Shown here piece by piece: positions 22,273-35,989 of a stretch of 64,000 nucleotides of DNA; within the stretch, counting starts at the first letter, position 1, and every line of letters starts with the position of its first letter. The notes under the pieces are model-generated. The model was not told where the DNA came from, made no database searches, and saw nothing but the letters and a program-made list of their open reading frames with translations. Both the position numbers and the translations under genes were made by a program. Location: positions 4,030,001 to 4,094,000 of the forward strand of contig JAAFYY010000001.1 in NCBI GenBank assembly GCA_014284505.1, written 5' to 3'. Origin of the DNA: Streptacidiphilus sp. 4-A2. GTDB lineage: Bacteria; Actinomycetota; Actinomycetes; Streptomycetales; Streptomycetaceae.

Positions 22273-22997
22273 TCAGCTGCCGAGCCGGGTCCGCAGCCCG
22301 GACTGGACCAGCGCCGCGTGCAGCCGCATCGACAGCGTCGCCAGCTCCCGGGCCATCGCCGCCGCATGGGCCCTGGTCTGCGGGTTGCGGTGGCGCCGCA
22401 ACGGGCAACCACCTGCTCGACCAGCCCGACCTCCCGCTCCGCGGCGGCCTTCACCCCCGCAGATGCCTGGGTTCCAGCCCGTAGCGGCCCAGCTCCGAGA
22501 CCCCGGGCGATCTGCAGGGTCTCCGGGTCAAAGCCGCCGTCGTCACCGGCCGCCAGCAGTCCGTAGGACTCCCATTCGGCGAGCTGCTGCTCGCGATACG
22601 GCCGCGGCCAGCAGTTCGGGCCGGCCCAGCCGCGGGCCGGGCGGCGCCGCAGCCACCACCGGCTCCGGGCCACCGCTGTCGTAGGACACCTCCAGCGCCG
22701 GCTGCTCGGCCGCCGACAGCGCCGGGGCGCCTCGCCCGCGTCCAGGGCGTCCAGGTGCTCCCGGATCACCCTCAACGGCAGGTAGTGGTCCCGTTGCAGC
22801 CGCAGCACCTGGGCCAGACGCTCAACGTCCGCAGGAGTGAACTTGCGGTAGCCCGAGGGCGTGCGCTGCGGCTCGACCAGCCGTTCCGCCTCCAGGAAGC
22901 GGATCTTGGAGATGGTCACCTCGGGGAACTCCGCACGCAGCACGTCCAGCACGGCTCCGATGCTGAGCAACTGCCTACCCGCCGCCTGCGTCTGCAC
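22273..22997 (-). CDS. ftsR: MerR-family regulator, FtsR-like (several frameshifts)
   Basis: The N terminus is clear: [40 protein letters not shown] and [20 protein letters not shown], a MerR helix-turn-helix with wing. The remainder breaks at least three times between 22735 and 22390 but shows [14 protein letters not shown] and a C-terminal helix [20 protein letters not shown] ending at 22273. Position next to the FHA gene and sequence match the Rv1828/FtsR type, which activates ftsZ in Corynebacterium. The gene name is by homology and synteny only. The GTG start at 22997 has an AGGAG 14 bases upstream. Confidence 0.75.
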
Positions 22998-23024
22998 CTC
23001 GGTTCACACGCTCCTGTCAGCTGT

Positions 23025-23856
23025 TCAGAAGCCGCGGCGGCTCTCGAAGAACACCACCCGGTACTTGCCGATCTGGACCTCGTCGCCGGTGCTCAGCGGC
23101 ACCTCGTCGATGCGCTCACGGTTGACATAGGTGCCGTTCAGGCTGCCGACGTCCGCCACGGTGAACCCCTGCGGCCGCGCCGGAACTCGACATGCCGACG
23201 CGAGACGGTGATGTCGTCCAGGAAGATGTCGCTCTGCGGGTGCCGGCCCGCCGTGGTGACCTCGGTGTCCAGCAGGAAGCGACTGCCCGAGTTCGGACCG
23301 CGCCGGACCACCAGCAGCGCCGAGCCCGGCGGCAGCGCGTCCACCGCGGCCTGCGCCTCGGGGGAGATGGTCGGCTGGACTTCTGCGAAACCTCGGGGTC
23401 GTACGCCTCCAGCGGAGATGGAGATGGTGGACGTCTGCTCCGAGGGCCGCTCGGCCGCGCCGCGGGCACCCAGCGGGCACCGCAGTACGAGCAGAACCGC
23501 GCCGCCTCCGGGTTGTTGCTCCCGCACCGGCCGCACACCGCCATGCCTGTGGCCTCCTGTCGCGAATCACCGGCCTGGGCGGACCCCGCCGGACCGCCGG
23601 GGAACCCTCCACCGGAGGTTGAGGCTACCGCCTCCGGCGTTATCCGGGCCCCACCGGCGCCACCCGCGTGTCGGGTGTCCTCGCGGTACAGGGGACGCTC
23701 TGCGGCGGGCGCGAACGACTCGCCCTCGCCGGGGCCGCGCATCTCGGGCACAGCCGAGCCGTAGCCCTCCTCGTCCGCCCTGCGGTGCCGGGCCGTCGGC
23801 GCCTCAACGGCAGCCTGACGGGACTTCCGGCCGAACAGCTTCGAGAAGAGACTCAC
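23025..23856 (-). CDS. FHA-domain protein, GarA-like, with zinc ribbon (several frameshifts)
   Basis: The GTG at 23856 opens VSLFSKLFGRKSRQAAVEAP. After a disordered segment comes a zinc ribbon (CGRCGSNNPEAARFCSYCGA), a Ser/Thr-rich linker with TSTISISAGG, and a C-terminal FHA domain: GRHPQSDIFLDDITVSRRHV, then GSLNGTYVNRERID and VQIGKYRVVFFESRRGF. FHA domains bind phosphothreonine. In GarA/OdhI a phosphorylated N-terminal threonine folds back on the FHA domain, and the protein controls 2-oxoglutarate metabolism. Frame changes near 23450, 23390 and 23180. The linker threonines are candidate kinase sites (inference). Confidence 0.85.
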
Positions 23857-24009
23857 GGACGATTCCCCTTGCGTGACACGAACCCGCCCCAGGGGCAGGG
23901 TGAAGCCATCATGGACGTTTGACGAGAAGACTTGTCGACTGGGCCGTCGCCGACCCGGGTGGCCGTCATGGCTGCGCCGAGTGAGCGTAGTCAGGATCAG
24001 CACGTTGGA

Positions 24010-24258
24010 TCAAGGCGGACGCCTGGACCGCCCACGGCCGGCAACCCCTCGGAGCAGCAGCCGCGGACGCTTCGCCCGCTCCCCCACGTACCTGGTCGAT
24101 CCGGACCGCCTCCGCCCCGTCGTCCGCGGCGGTTCCGCCAGCGTGCTGCGCAGCATATCCGTCCGAACCGCCGCCCCGGGCACGCCGACGCCCGCCATGA
24201 CCCTCCCGGGCACCAGGGCGCGGGGAGCTCCGGCGGCCTCGGCAGTGACTGCGCGCAT
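24010..24258 (-). CDS. Possible small basic protein
   Basis: An open frame starting MRAVTAEAAGAPRALVPGRV after GGGGAAGAG runs 82 residues, rich in Arg and Gly, with no recognised domain. It fills part of the gap 23857-24455 between the FHA gene and the guanylyltransferase/mutase gene, on the same strand as both. It could be a real small gene, a remnant or chance. I see nothing else in that gap. Confidence 0.2.
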   Translation of the reverse strand: MRAVTAEAAGAPRALVPGRVMAGVGVPGAAVRTDMLRSTLAEPPRTTGRRRSGSTRYVGERAKRPRLLLRGVAGRGRSRRPP

Positions 24259-24455
24259 CTCTTCCCCACCCCTTCCCACCTGCGCGGATCATCCTGCCAC
24301 CGGTCGTACCCAGGCTGACAGCCGGGTGCACCTCCGGGGGCCCACGCATTCTCCGAACACCCCCGGAAGAGGTGATGACGCCCTGCCGCCGGAAGGGCGG
24401 CAGGGCGTCACGGTCGGGCAGGTGCCGGGGTCGGTCGGGCGGGCGGGTGCCTTGG

Positions 24456-26956
24456 TCAGTGCTCGGCGGTCGCCTGCACCACCTGTCCCCACTCGTCCAG
24501 CAGCGCCTCGGTCGAGGCGTCGTCGGGGCCCTCCGCCCACAGGTGGGTGACGGCCTCGGCCGGGTCGGGCACCACCATGGTCCAGCGCCCGTCCGACTCC
24601 ACCACCCGCACACCGTCGGTCGTGTCGACATGGCGATCGCCAGCGGCCTCCACCACCGAACGCATGACCAGGCCCTTTGCCGACCAGGGCGTCGCCAGGT
24701 CCCGCCGCAGCACATGCGCGCGCGGGATCCGCGCGTCGATCTGGCTGAGCGTCAGCTGGGTCCGGGCCACCAGCCCGACCAGCCGGACAAAGGCCGCCGC
24801 GCCGTCGAAGACCCCGCTGAACTCGGGAACCACGAAACGTCCGCGTCCGTCTCCACCGAAGATGGTGCCTTCGGCGGAGGAGGCCCGGGTCAGGTCGTCC
24901 GGGGAGGTCGTGGTCCAGGTCACCTGGGTGCCGTGGTACGCCGCCACCTGCTCGGCGATCCGGGTCGTGGTGACCGGCAGGGCCACCCGTCCGCTGCGGC
25001 CCTCGGCCGCGACCAGGTCCAGGAAGACCAGCAGCGCCCGGTCGTCCTCGATGATGTGGCCGCGCTCGTCGACCAGCGACACCCGCTCGCCCACCGGGTC
25101 GAAACGCACCCGAAGGCCGCCTTGGAGGAGGCGACCAGGGAGCCCAGCCGGATCAGTCCGGCCCGGCGCTCCTCGGCGGTCTCGGTCGGCCTGGCCTCGT
25201 CCATGCCCTGGTTCACGGTGTGCGACTCGACGCCGAGCCGCCCGAGGATGCTCGGCAGCAGCAGGCCCGCGCTGCCGTGGGCGGCGTCGATGACCACCTT
25301 GAGCTGCGCCTCGGCGACCCCGCTGGTGTCCACGGCGCGGTACAGGGTGCCCGCGTAGGAGTCGAAGACGCTGGACGGGAAGGTCAGGTCGCCGATCTCG
25401 CCCGGGAACGCCCGTCGGTACTCCTGCCGGGCGTAGACCCGGTCCAGCTTGCGCTGACCGGCCTGGGAGAGGTCGGCCCCGCGCTCGTCGAAGAAGAGGA
25501 TGTCGAGGGAGTCGGGAATGCCGGGGGTGGTCCGCAGCATGATCCCGCCGGCGCTGCCGCCTCGGGCGGTCTGCTGCCGGGCCACCGGCATCGGCACGTT
25601 CTCCAGGTCGCGGACGTCGATCGCGCTGGCCTGCAGAGCCGAGATCATGGCCCGCTTGAGCGCACGGGCACCACGCGAGTGGTCACGGGCGATGGTGACC
25701 CGTGGCGCCCTTCTTCAGCGTCGTGGCGTACGCCCCGGCGAGCCGCACCGCGAGCTCCGGGGTGATCTCGACGTTGATCACGCCGGAGACGCCGCGCACC
25801 CGAACAGGTGCTCCTGGCCCCGGGACTCCCAGATCACCGAGGTGTTGATGTAGGCGCCGGCCTCGATGGTCTTGAAGGGGTAGACGCGGACATTGCCCGC
25901 GATGATCGACTCCTCCTCCACCAGGCACTCGTCGCCGATCACCGCGCCGTCCTCGATCCGGGCGGCGCGCATCACGTCGGTGTTCTTGCCGATGACACAG
26001 CCGCGCAGGTTGCACTGCGGCCCGACATAGACATTGCTGTGCACGATCGCCCGGTGCAGGAACGCACCACGCTTGACGACCACGTTGCTGCCGAGCACGG
26101 TGTGCTCGCGCAGTTCCACCCCGGCCTCGACCTTGGCGTAGTCGCCGATGTAGAGCGGCCCGCGCAGCACCGCCTCGGGGTCGACCTCGGCGCCCTCGGC
26201 CACCCAGACACCGGGCGAGATCTCGAAGCCGTCGATGTCGACGTCGACCTTGCCCTCCAGGACGTCCGCCTGGGCCTTCACATAGCTCTCGTGGGTGCCG
26301 ACGTCCTCCCAGTAGCCCTCGGCGACATAGCCGTAGATCGGCTTGCCCTCCTTGAGCAGCTGCGGGAAGACGTCGCCCGACCAGTCGACGTTGGCGTCGG
26401 CGGCGACATAGTCGAAGACCTCGGGCTCCATCACATAGATGCCGGTGTTGACGGTGTCCGAGAAGACCTGGCCCCAGGTCGGCTTCTCCAGGAACCGCTC
26501 CACCCGGCCCTCGTCGTCCAGGATGGTGATCCCGAACTCCAGCGGATTGGGCACCCGGGTCAGGCACACCGTGACCAGCGCGCCCTTCGAGCGGTGGAAC
26601 TCCATCAGCTCGGTGAGATCGAAGTCGGTGAGCGCGTCACCCGAGATCACCAGGAACGAGTCGTCCTTGAGTGCGTCCTCGGCGTTCTTGACGCTGCCGG
26701 CGGTGCCGAGTGGGGTCTCCTCGTTCGCATAGGTCAGGTTCATCCCCAGTTCCTCGCCGTCGCCGAAGTAGTTCCGGACGAGCGAGGCCAGGAATTGCAC
26801 GGTCACCACGGTGTCGATCAGTCCGTGCCGCTTCAGCAGCCGGAGCACATGCTCCATGATCGGTCTGTTGACGACCGGCAGCAGGGGCTTGGGCATACTC
26901 GACGTCATGGGGCGAAGGCGTGTGCCTTCACCACCTGCCATCACAACGGCCTTCAT
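24456..26956 (-). CDS. Mannose-1-phosphate guanylyltransferase / phosphomannomutase fusion (three frameshifts)
   Basis: About 833 residues. Residues 1-240 are a nucleotidyltransferase ([20 protein letters not shown] with the G-x-G-T-R-L pocket); 250-370 are hexapeptide repeats; the rest is a phosphohexomutase-like domain ([39 protein letters not shown]-like stretch, [20 protein letters not shown]). Breaks lie near 25795, 25700 and 25110. Such three-part proteins are thought to make GDP-mannose or a related sugar nucleotide for glycans and cell-wall polymers. In the mutase part the usual TASHNP phosphoserine loop reads as [15 protein letters not shown], so mutase activity is doubtful. The start is ATG at 26956. 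Confidence 0.88.
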
Positions 26957-26994
26957 GTCGGGTGAACCCTCCTTGAGGCGGTAACGAGAATCTC

Positions 26995-27603
26995 TCAGTC
27001 AGCCACGGCGCCCGCTCGAACGAGCTGGCGGGTCTGTACCGCGTACAGGATCCCTGCCCACCAGTAGAGCGCCGTACCCCACCATACGAACGCCCATCCG
27101 ATGATTGATGCCACACTTCCGAGCCATCCATGCTCAGTAGTGAGCAGAAGCAGCGGAAAGGCGTACATGAGATTGAACGTAGCCGCCTTCCCCAGGAAGT
27201 TCACCTGGGGAGGGCCGTAGCCGTGACTGCGGAGGATCGGCAGCAGAGCGGCGATGAAGAGCTCCCGCCCCAGCAGCACCGCGGTCAGCCACCAGGGCAT
27301 GATCCCGCGCCAGGTCAGGCCGACAATGGTGGACAGCACAAACAGGCGGTCCGCCAGCGGGTCCAGCAATTGACCCAATCGGCTGATCTGGCCCCAGCGC
27401 CGCGCCAGCTTCCCGTCCAGATAGTCGCTCACCCCGCTCGCCATCAGGATCACGATGGCCCAGCCGTCGTTCTTGGGCCCGTGGAACACCGGCCACAGCA
27501 CCAACCACAGGAACACGGGCACGCCGACAAGGCGAGCCATGCTCAACACGTTGGGGATGGTGAGCACACGGTCCGTCTGGACCCGTGTCTCCTGAACCTC
27601 CAC
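26995..27603 (-). CDS. CDP-alcohol phosphatidyltransferase
   Basis: A 202-residue integral membrane enzyme with the complete motif D-x2-D-G-x2-A-R-x8-G-x3-D-x3-D, seen as [20 protein letters not shown] followed by LLDPLADR. It transfers a phosphatidyl group from CDP-diacylglycerol to an alcohol; phosphatidylglycerophosphate synthase is the closest guess. Five or six hydrophobic helices follow. The GTG at 27603 is chosen because GGAGG precedes it. It is intact and lies 38 bases upstream of the sugar-nucleotide gene on the same strand, so the two may share a transcript. Confidence 0.92.
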   Translation of the reverse strand: MEVQETRVQTDRVLTIPNVLSMARLVGVPVFLWLVLWPVFHGPKNDGWAIVILMASGVSDYLDGKLARRWGQISRLGQLLDPLADRLFVLSTIVGLTWRGIMPWWLTAVLLGRELFIAALLPILRSHGYGPPQVNFLGKAATFNLMYAFPLLLLTTEHGWLGSVASIIGWAFVWWGTALYWWAGILYAVQTRQLVRAGAVAD

Positions 27604-27665
27604 CCGAGGGCCTCCTGAGTACGACAAGCGGTGTACAGCGACCTTACCGTCCCTGGTCAGGGAGG

Positions 27666-28126
27666 TCAGTCGCGGAGCGGCTGGTCGGTGAACTCCTTGT
27701 ACAGGTAGACCGCCGCATGCCCACCGGGGAGACCGGGCATCCGGCCGACCTCCGTGTAGCCGTGCTGCTGGTAGAAACCGGGGGCCTGGAAAGTGAAGGA
27801 GGAGACCTCCGCGCGGTCGCAGCCCCGGCGCACCCCTCGGCCTCGGCCGCCAGCAGCAGCCGGCTGCCCCAGCCGTCCTTGCGGCTGTCCTCACGTATCC
27901 AGAGCAGATCGATCCGGAGGAGTTCGCCCCAGGTCCGCGCGCTGAGCCCGCCGATCAGCTCGCCGTCGGCGTCCGTCGCGCGGACCGAGAGCGCGCCGCG
28001 TGCGGCATGGCCGACCTGCTCGTTGTTGAAGGCGGTCAGCTCCTCACCAAGGCGCCGGATGAGGTCTCCGTCTTCGTCCCCGACATTCAGCCCGGGGTGC
28101 GGTTGGGGGTGCGGTTGAGAAGTCAT
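27666..28126 (-). CDS. GNAT-family N-acetyltransferase (frameshifted)
   Basis: The ATG at 28126 opens MTSQPHPQPHPGLNVGDEDG. The acetyl-CoA core shows as GELIGGLSARTWGELLRIDL and RKDGWGSRLLLAAEAEG (motif A, with GWGSRLL for the pyrophosphate). Near 27830 the frame shifts, and FTFQAPGFYQQHGYTEVGRM with YLYKEFTDQPLRD completes motif B and the end at 27666. The substrate is unknown. Confidence 0.85.
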
Positions 28127-28219
28127 GAACCGCAGTATGCGCACGGCCGGGCACCGTGCCGCCAGTGGTTTTGCCACCCCGGCCAGACTTGGTCCGGCTG
28201 AACTGGTCCACAAATGCGT

Positions 28220-28252
28220 GTAGGCCCCCTGACACAAGGTCAGGGGGCCTAC
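28220..28252 (-). terminator. rRNA operon terminator
   Basis: GTAGGCCCCCTGAC pairs perfectly with GTCAGGGGGCCTAC across a five-base loop, 12 bases beyond the 5S rRNA 3' end on the minus strand. Confidence 0.9.
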
Positions 28253-28263
28253 AGCTAAAGGTT

Positions 28264-28382
28264 GTTCGGCGGCGTCCTACTCTCCCACAAGGTCCCCCTT
28301 GCAGTACCATCGGCGCTATGAGGCTTAGCTTCCGGGTTCGGAATGTAACCGGGCGTTTCCCTCACGCTATGACCACCGAAAC
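28264..28382 (-). rRNA. rrf: 5S ribosomal RNA
   Basis: The minus strand reads GTTTCGGTGGTCATAGCGTG at its 5' end and GAGTAGGACGCCGCCGAAC at its 3' end, with the conserved CCGAACCCGGAAGCTAAG core. Length about 119 bases. It is the last gene of the rRNA operon; exact ends may differ by a few bases. Confidence 0.95.
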
Positions 28383-28461
28383 ACTATGAAGATATCAACA
28401 CACACACTGCCGGAAGCAGGGGGTCGTTTCTTCAGAACAACACAGTGGACGCGTAGCAACT

Positions 28462-33409
<4,948 letters not shown>

Positions 33410-33800
33410 ACCCGTAATCGGGTCACCACTCGCGTTGAGCGGCACAGCAACCAGCGGAATAGCTGGCCCCGTGCACTGCGTCCTCGCTAGTGTTTTGTGC
33501 ATCAAAGGAACCTCGTCCGACAAACGGACGGGGTATCAACATATCTGGCGTTGACTTTTGGCACGCTGTTGAGTTCTCAAGGAACGGACGCTTCCTTCAA
33601 GACCCTTTCACCGGTCTCTCCGGGCGCTTCGTTCTTCGTTTTCTAGCTTAGCAGACCGTTTCCGGCCTGCCGTCCGCCGTTCCCGCGCCGTTTCCGGCCC
33701 GTTCCGACGAGTGAAACTCTAGCGGAAGCACACCACCGATGCGAAATCCATCGGTTTAACGCTCACCACCGCAATTCCCGAAAAAGGCACACCAAAGAAA
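33410..33800 (-). promoter_or_regulatory. rRNA operon leader and promoter region
   Basis: No protein gene lies here. On the minus strand the leader includes CCTTGAGAACTCAACAGCGT (near 33565-33585), the actinomycete pre-rRNA element that recurs in the 16S-23S spacer. Upstream are AT-richer patches with TAAGCTAGAAAAC (near 33640-33655) and CGCTAGAGTTTCAC (near 33713-33726) that could hold -10 boxes of multiple promoters. I could not identify convincing -35 partners. Confidence 0.55.
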
Positions 33801-33883
33801 GCTGTGTGCTGGATTCTGGGGATTGGTCGCCACCGCCGTTCGCAGGGCAACTCAGGAGACGTTACGCATCCGCGGCAGCAGTG

Positions 33884-34381
33884 TCAAACCAGGATCTGGC
33901 CCAGGAACGCGTCGAGGTTGGTCCTGGTCCGGGCGATCTGTTCGTCCAGGGTCAGTGTCTCGGTGAGCCGCTGGGCCAGCTGGGTCCGCCTGAGGCCCCG
34001 GACGTAGAGCGAGCAGGCGAGATCGGCACACATGTACGCGCCGTATGTGTTGCCCTCGCGGCCACTGGGACCAGCCTTACGGGCGACCAGCAGGGTCACC
34101 CCGCTGCCGCTGTGGGAGGTGACGCAGAGGGAGCACACATTGCTGCGGACCAGGCTCTTCCGCACTCCCGTCGGGGCGCGGAGGGTCACGCCGACGAGCC
34201 CGCCGTCGTACTCCGCGACCAGGTAACCGCGGTCGGGGGCGCCCGGGTCGCGCCAGCCCAGGAAGTCCAGGTCCGGCCAGGGCTGCTCGGCCAGGGCGCG
34301 CGGCACCGCGAGCCGGGTCGCCTCGCCCTTGGTGCAGTTCACAAAGGAGGCCCGGATGGCGGCCTCGTCCAACGGATTCAT
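33884..34381 (-). CDS. FBP-domain (FusB-like zinc-binding) protein
   Basis: An intact 165-residue protein starting MNPLDEAAIRASFVNCTKGE. The C-terminal half has a four-cysteine treble-clef zinc finger: SNVCSLCVTSHSGSGVTLLV then YMCADLACSLYVRGL. This is the domain with which FusB-type proteins bind elongation factor G and release it from the ribosome in the presence of fusidic acid. Actinomycete members are chromosomal and not shown to give resistance. It stands alone, next to the rRNA operon. Confidence 0.85.
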   Translation of the reverse strand: MNPLDEAAIRASFVNCTKGEATRLAVPRALAEQPWPDLDFLGWRDPGAPDRGYLVAEYDGGLVGVTLRAPTGVRKSLVRSNVCSLCVTSHSGSGVTLLVARKAGPSGREGNTYGAYMCADLACSLYVRGLRRTQLAQRLTETLTLDEQIARTRTNLDAFLGQILV

Positions 34382-34426
34382 GGTCTGGACGCTAACAACC
34401 CCGGGCCGGCGGTGTCCTCAGGTTTT

Positions 34427-34461
34427 CGTCCGGGCGGGCGGCAGGCGCCGCCGCCCGGACG
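34427..34461 (-). terminator. Hairpin between the FBP gene and the aldolase gene
   Basis: CGTCCGGGCGGGCGGC and GCCGCCGCCCGGACG pair with one bulge around a four-base loop. It lies downstream of the aldolase gene on the minus strand and is its likely terminator. Confidence 0.6.
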
Positions 34462-34483
34462 ACAGGGTGCTGGTCGGACCCGC

Positions 34484-35833
34484 TCAGCGGCCCGCGAGGG
34501 CGTCGAGCTGCGGGCGGTCGAGACCGGTCGCCTTCTCCACCTCGGAGATGTCGACCGCGCCGCAGTCCAGCCCGCGCAGCAGATAGCTGCTCAGCGCCTT
34601 GGCGGTGGCCGGTTCGTCCATCACATCGCCGCCGACCCGGCCGACATAGGCGCGCAACCGCGCGGCGGCCTGGTCCAGGCCCTCGCGGTAGAAGGAGTAG
34701 ACGGCCGCGTAGCGGGTGGGCAGGTGGCCCGGGTGCATGTCCCAGCCCTGGTAGTAGGCGCGCTCCAGGGACCGGCGGACCAGCCGGTGGTGCAGCCGCC
34801 AGGCGTCGTGGACCTGGCCGGCCGGGCCGGTCGGGATGACATTGGTGGAGCCGTCGGAGAGCCGGACCCCGGTACCGGCAGCCGCCACCTGCATGACCGC
34901 CTTGGCGTGGTCGGCGACCGGGTGCTCCATGCTCTGGTAGGCCGCGCCGACACCGCAGGAGGCGCTGTAGTCGAAGGTGCCGTAGTGCAGGGCGGTGGCC
35001 CGGCCCTCGGCTGCCTCGATCATCCGGGAGACGGTGGCCCGGCCGTCGGGGCCGAGGATGGCCTGGGTGGTCTCGATCTGGATCTCGAAGCCGATCCGCC
35101 CGGCCGGGAGCCCGGCGGAGCGCTCGAAGTCCGCGAGCAGCCAGACCAGCGCGGTGACCTGCTGCGGGTAGGTGACCTTGGGCAGGGTCAGCACCAGTCC
35201 GGCGGGCAGCTGCCCGCTGCCCGAGCTCAGCAGTTCGGTGAGGAAGAGGTCCAGGGTGCGGATGCCGCGGGTGCGGACGGCGGCCTCCATGCACTTCATC
35301 CGGATACCTATGTACGGCGGCGCCGTGCCGTCCGCGACCGCGGCGGCGACCAGCCGGGCGGCGTGGCGGGCGGCGGCGTCCTCCTCCGCGTCGGGGCGGA
35401 CCCCGTAGCCGTCCTCGAAGTCGATCCGCAGGTCCTCGACCGGCTCCCGGACGAGCTTGGCCCGGACCCGGTCGTAGACCTCGGCGGCGAGTGCGTCCGC
35501 CGGGCGGCCGAGGACGGCCGCCAGTGCGGCGGCGTCCGGCGCGTGGGCGTCCAGCAGGGCGCCGGCCTGTCGGCCCCAGTCGGCCACCAGGCCGCCGACG
35601 GTGGTGTCGGCGAGGGCGTCGGCGGGGACATAGACGGTGTGCACGGGCTGGCGGGAGCCGGGCTCCCCGGGGTAGCGGCGCAGCAGTTCGCCGTCGACCT
35701 CGGCGAGGGCGGTGTCCACCTCGTCCCGTACGGCCTGTGAGAGCGTGGTGCCGAAGAGCGTGGTGCCGAAGAGCGTGGTGCCGAAGAGCGTGGTGCCGGA
35801 GTCCGTGCTGCCCGAGTCGTCCTGGCGCGCCAT
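34484..35833 (-). CDS. HpcH/HpaI aldolase-like protein (DUF6986)
   Basis: An intact 449-residue protein. The ATG at 35833 follows AAGGGG. The barrel signatures are LRIDFEDGYGVRPDAEEDAA, VLTLPKVTYPQQVTALVWLL, FEIQIETTQAILGPDGRATV and HYGTFDYSASCGVGAAYQSM, as in CitE/malyl-CoA lyase type aldolases: acidic Mg2+ ligands E and D are in place. Homologues occur near urate and glyoxylate genes in Streptomyces as I recall; no such genes are visible here. The N terminus carries four tandem FGTTL-type pentapeptides (residues 12-31). The reaction is inferred only at family level. Confidence 0.75.
   Translation of the reverse strand: MARQDDSGSTDSGTTLFGTTLFGTTLFGTTLSQAVRDEVDTALAEVDGELLRRYPGEPGSRQPVHTVYVPADALADTTVGGLVADWGRQAGALLDAHAPDAAALAAVLGRPADALAAEVYDRVRAKLVREPVEDLRIDFEDGYGVRPDAEEDAAARHAARLVAAAVADGTAPPYIGIRMKCMEAAVRTRGIRTLDLFLTELLSSGSGQLPAGLVLTLPKVTYPQQVTALVWLLADFERSAGLPAGRIGFEIQIETTQAILGPDGRATVSRMIEAAEGRATALHYGTFDYSASCGVGAAYQSMEHPVADHAKAVMQVAAAGTGVRLSDGSTNVIPTGPAGQVHDAWRLHHRLVRRSLERAYYQGWDMHPGHLPTRYAAVYSFYREGLDQAAARLRAYVGRVGGDVMDEPATAKALSSYLLRGLDCGAVDISEVEKATGLDRPQLDALAGR
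35741..35800 (-). repeat. 15-base tandem repeat, four copies, in the aldolase N terminus
   Basis: The unit GAGCGTGGTGCCGAA occurs three times exactly and a fourth time with one change. It keeps frame and encodes TLFGT-type pentapeptides before the conserved domain. Confidence 0.9.
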
Positions 35834-35989
35834 CACGAGCCCCTTCCTAGACTTCAACAGTTTGTTGATGTGAAGGTATCTGCACGCCCCGATCACGTCA
35901 ACGGTCCCCTGTACCGTCGCGGCGATCCGGGAACACCATGATCGAAAACCCTTTGACTCCGGACGCCCGGGCGGGTCAGAGTCCGCGCC

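Noticed and set aside
23873-24550. Plus-strand frames across the FHA/ManC-like gap
   Set aside because: They run antisense to the sugar-nucleotide gene end and show no conserved features.
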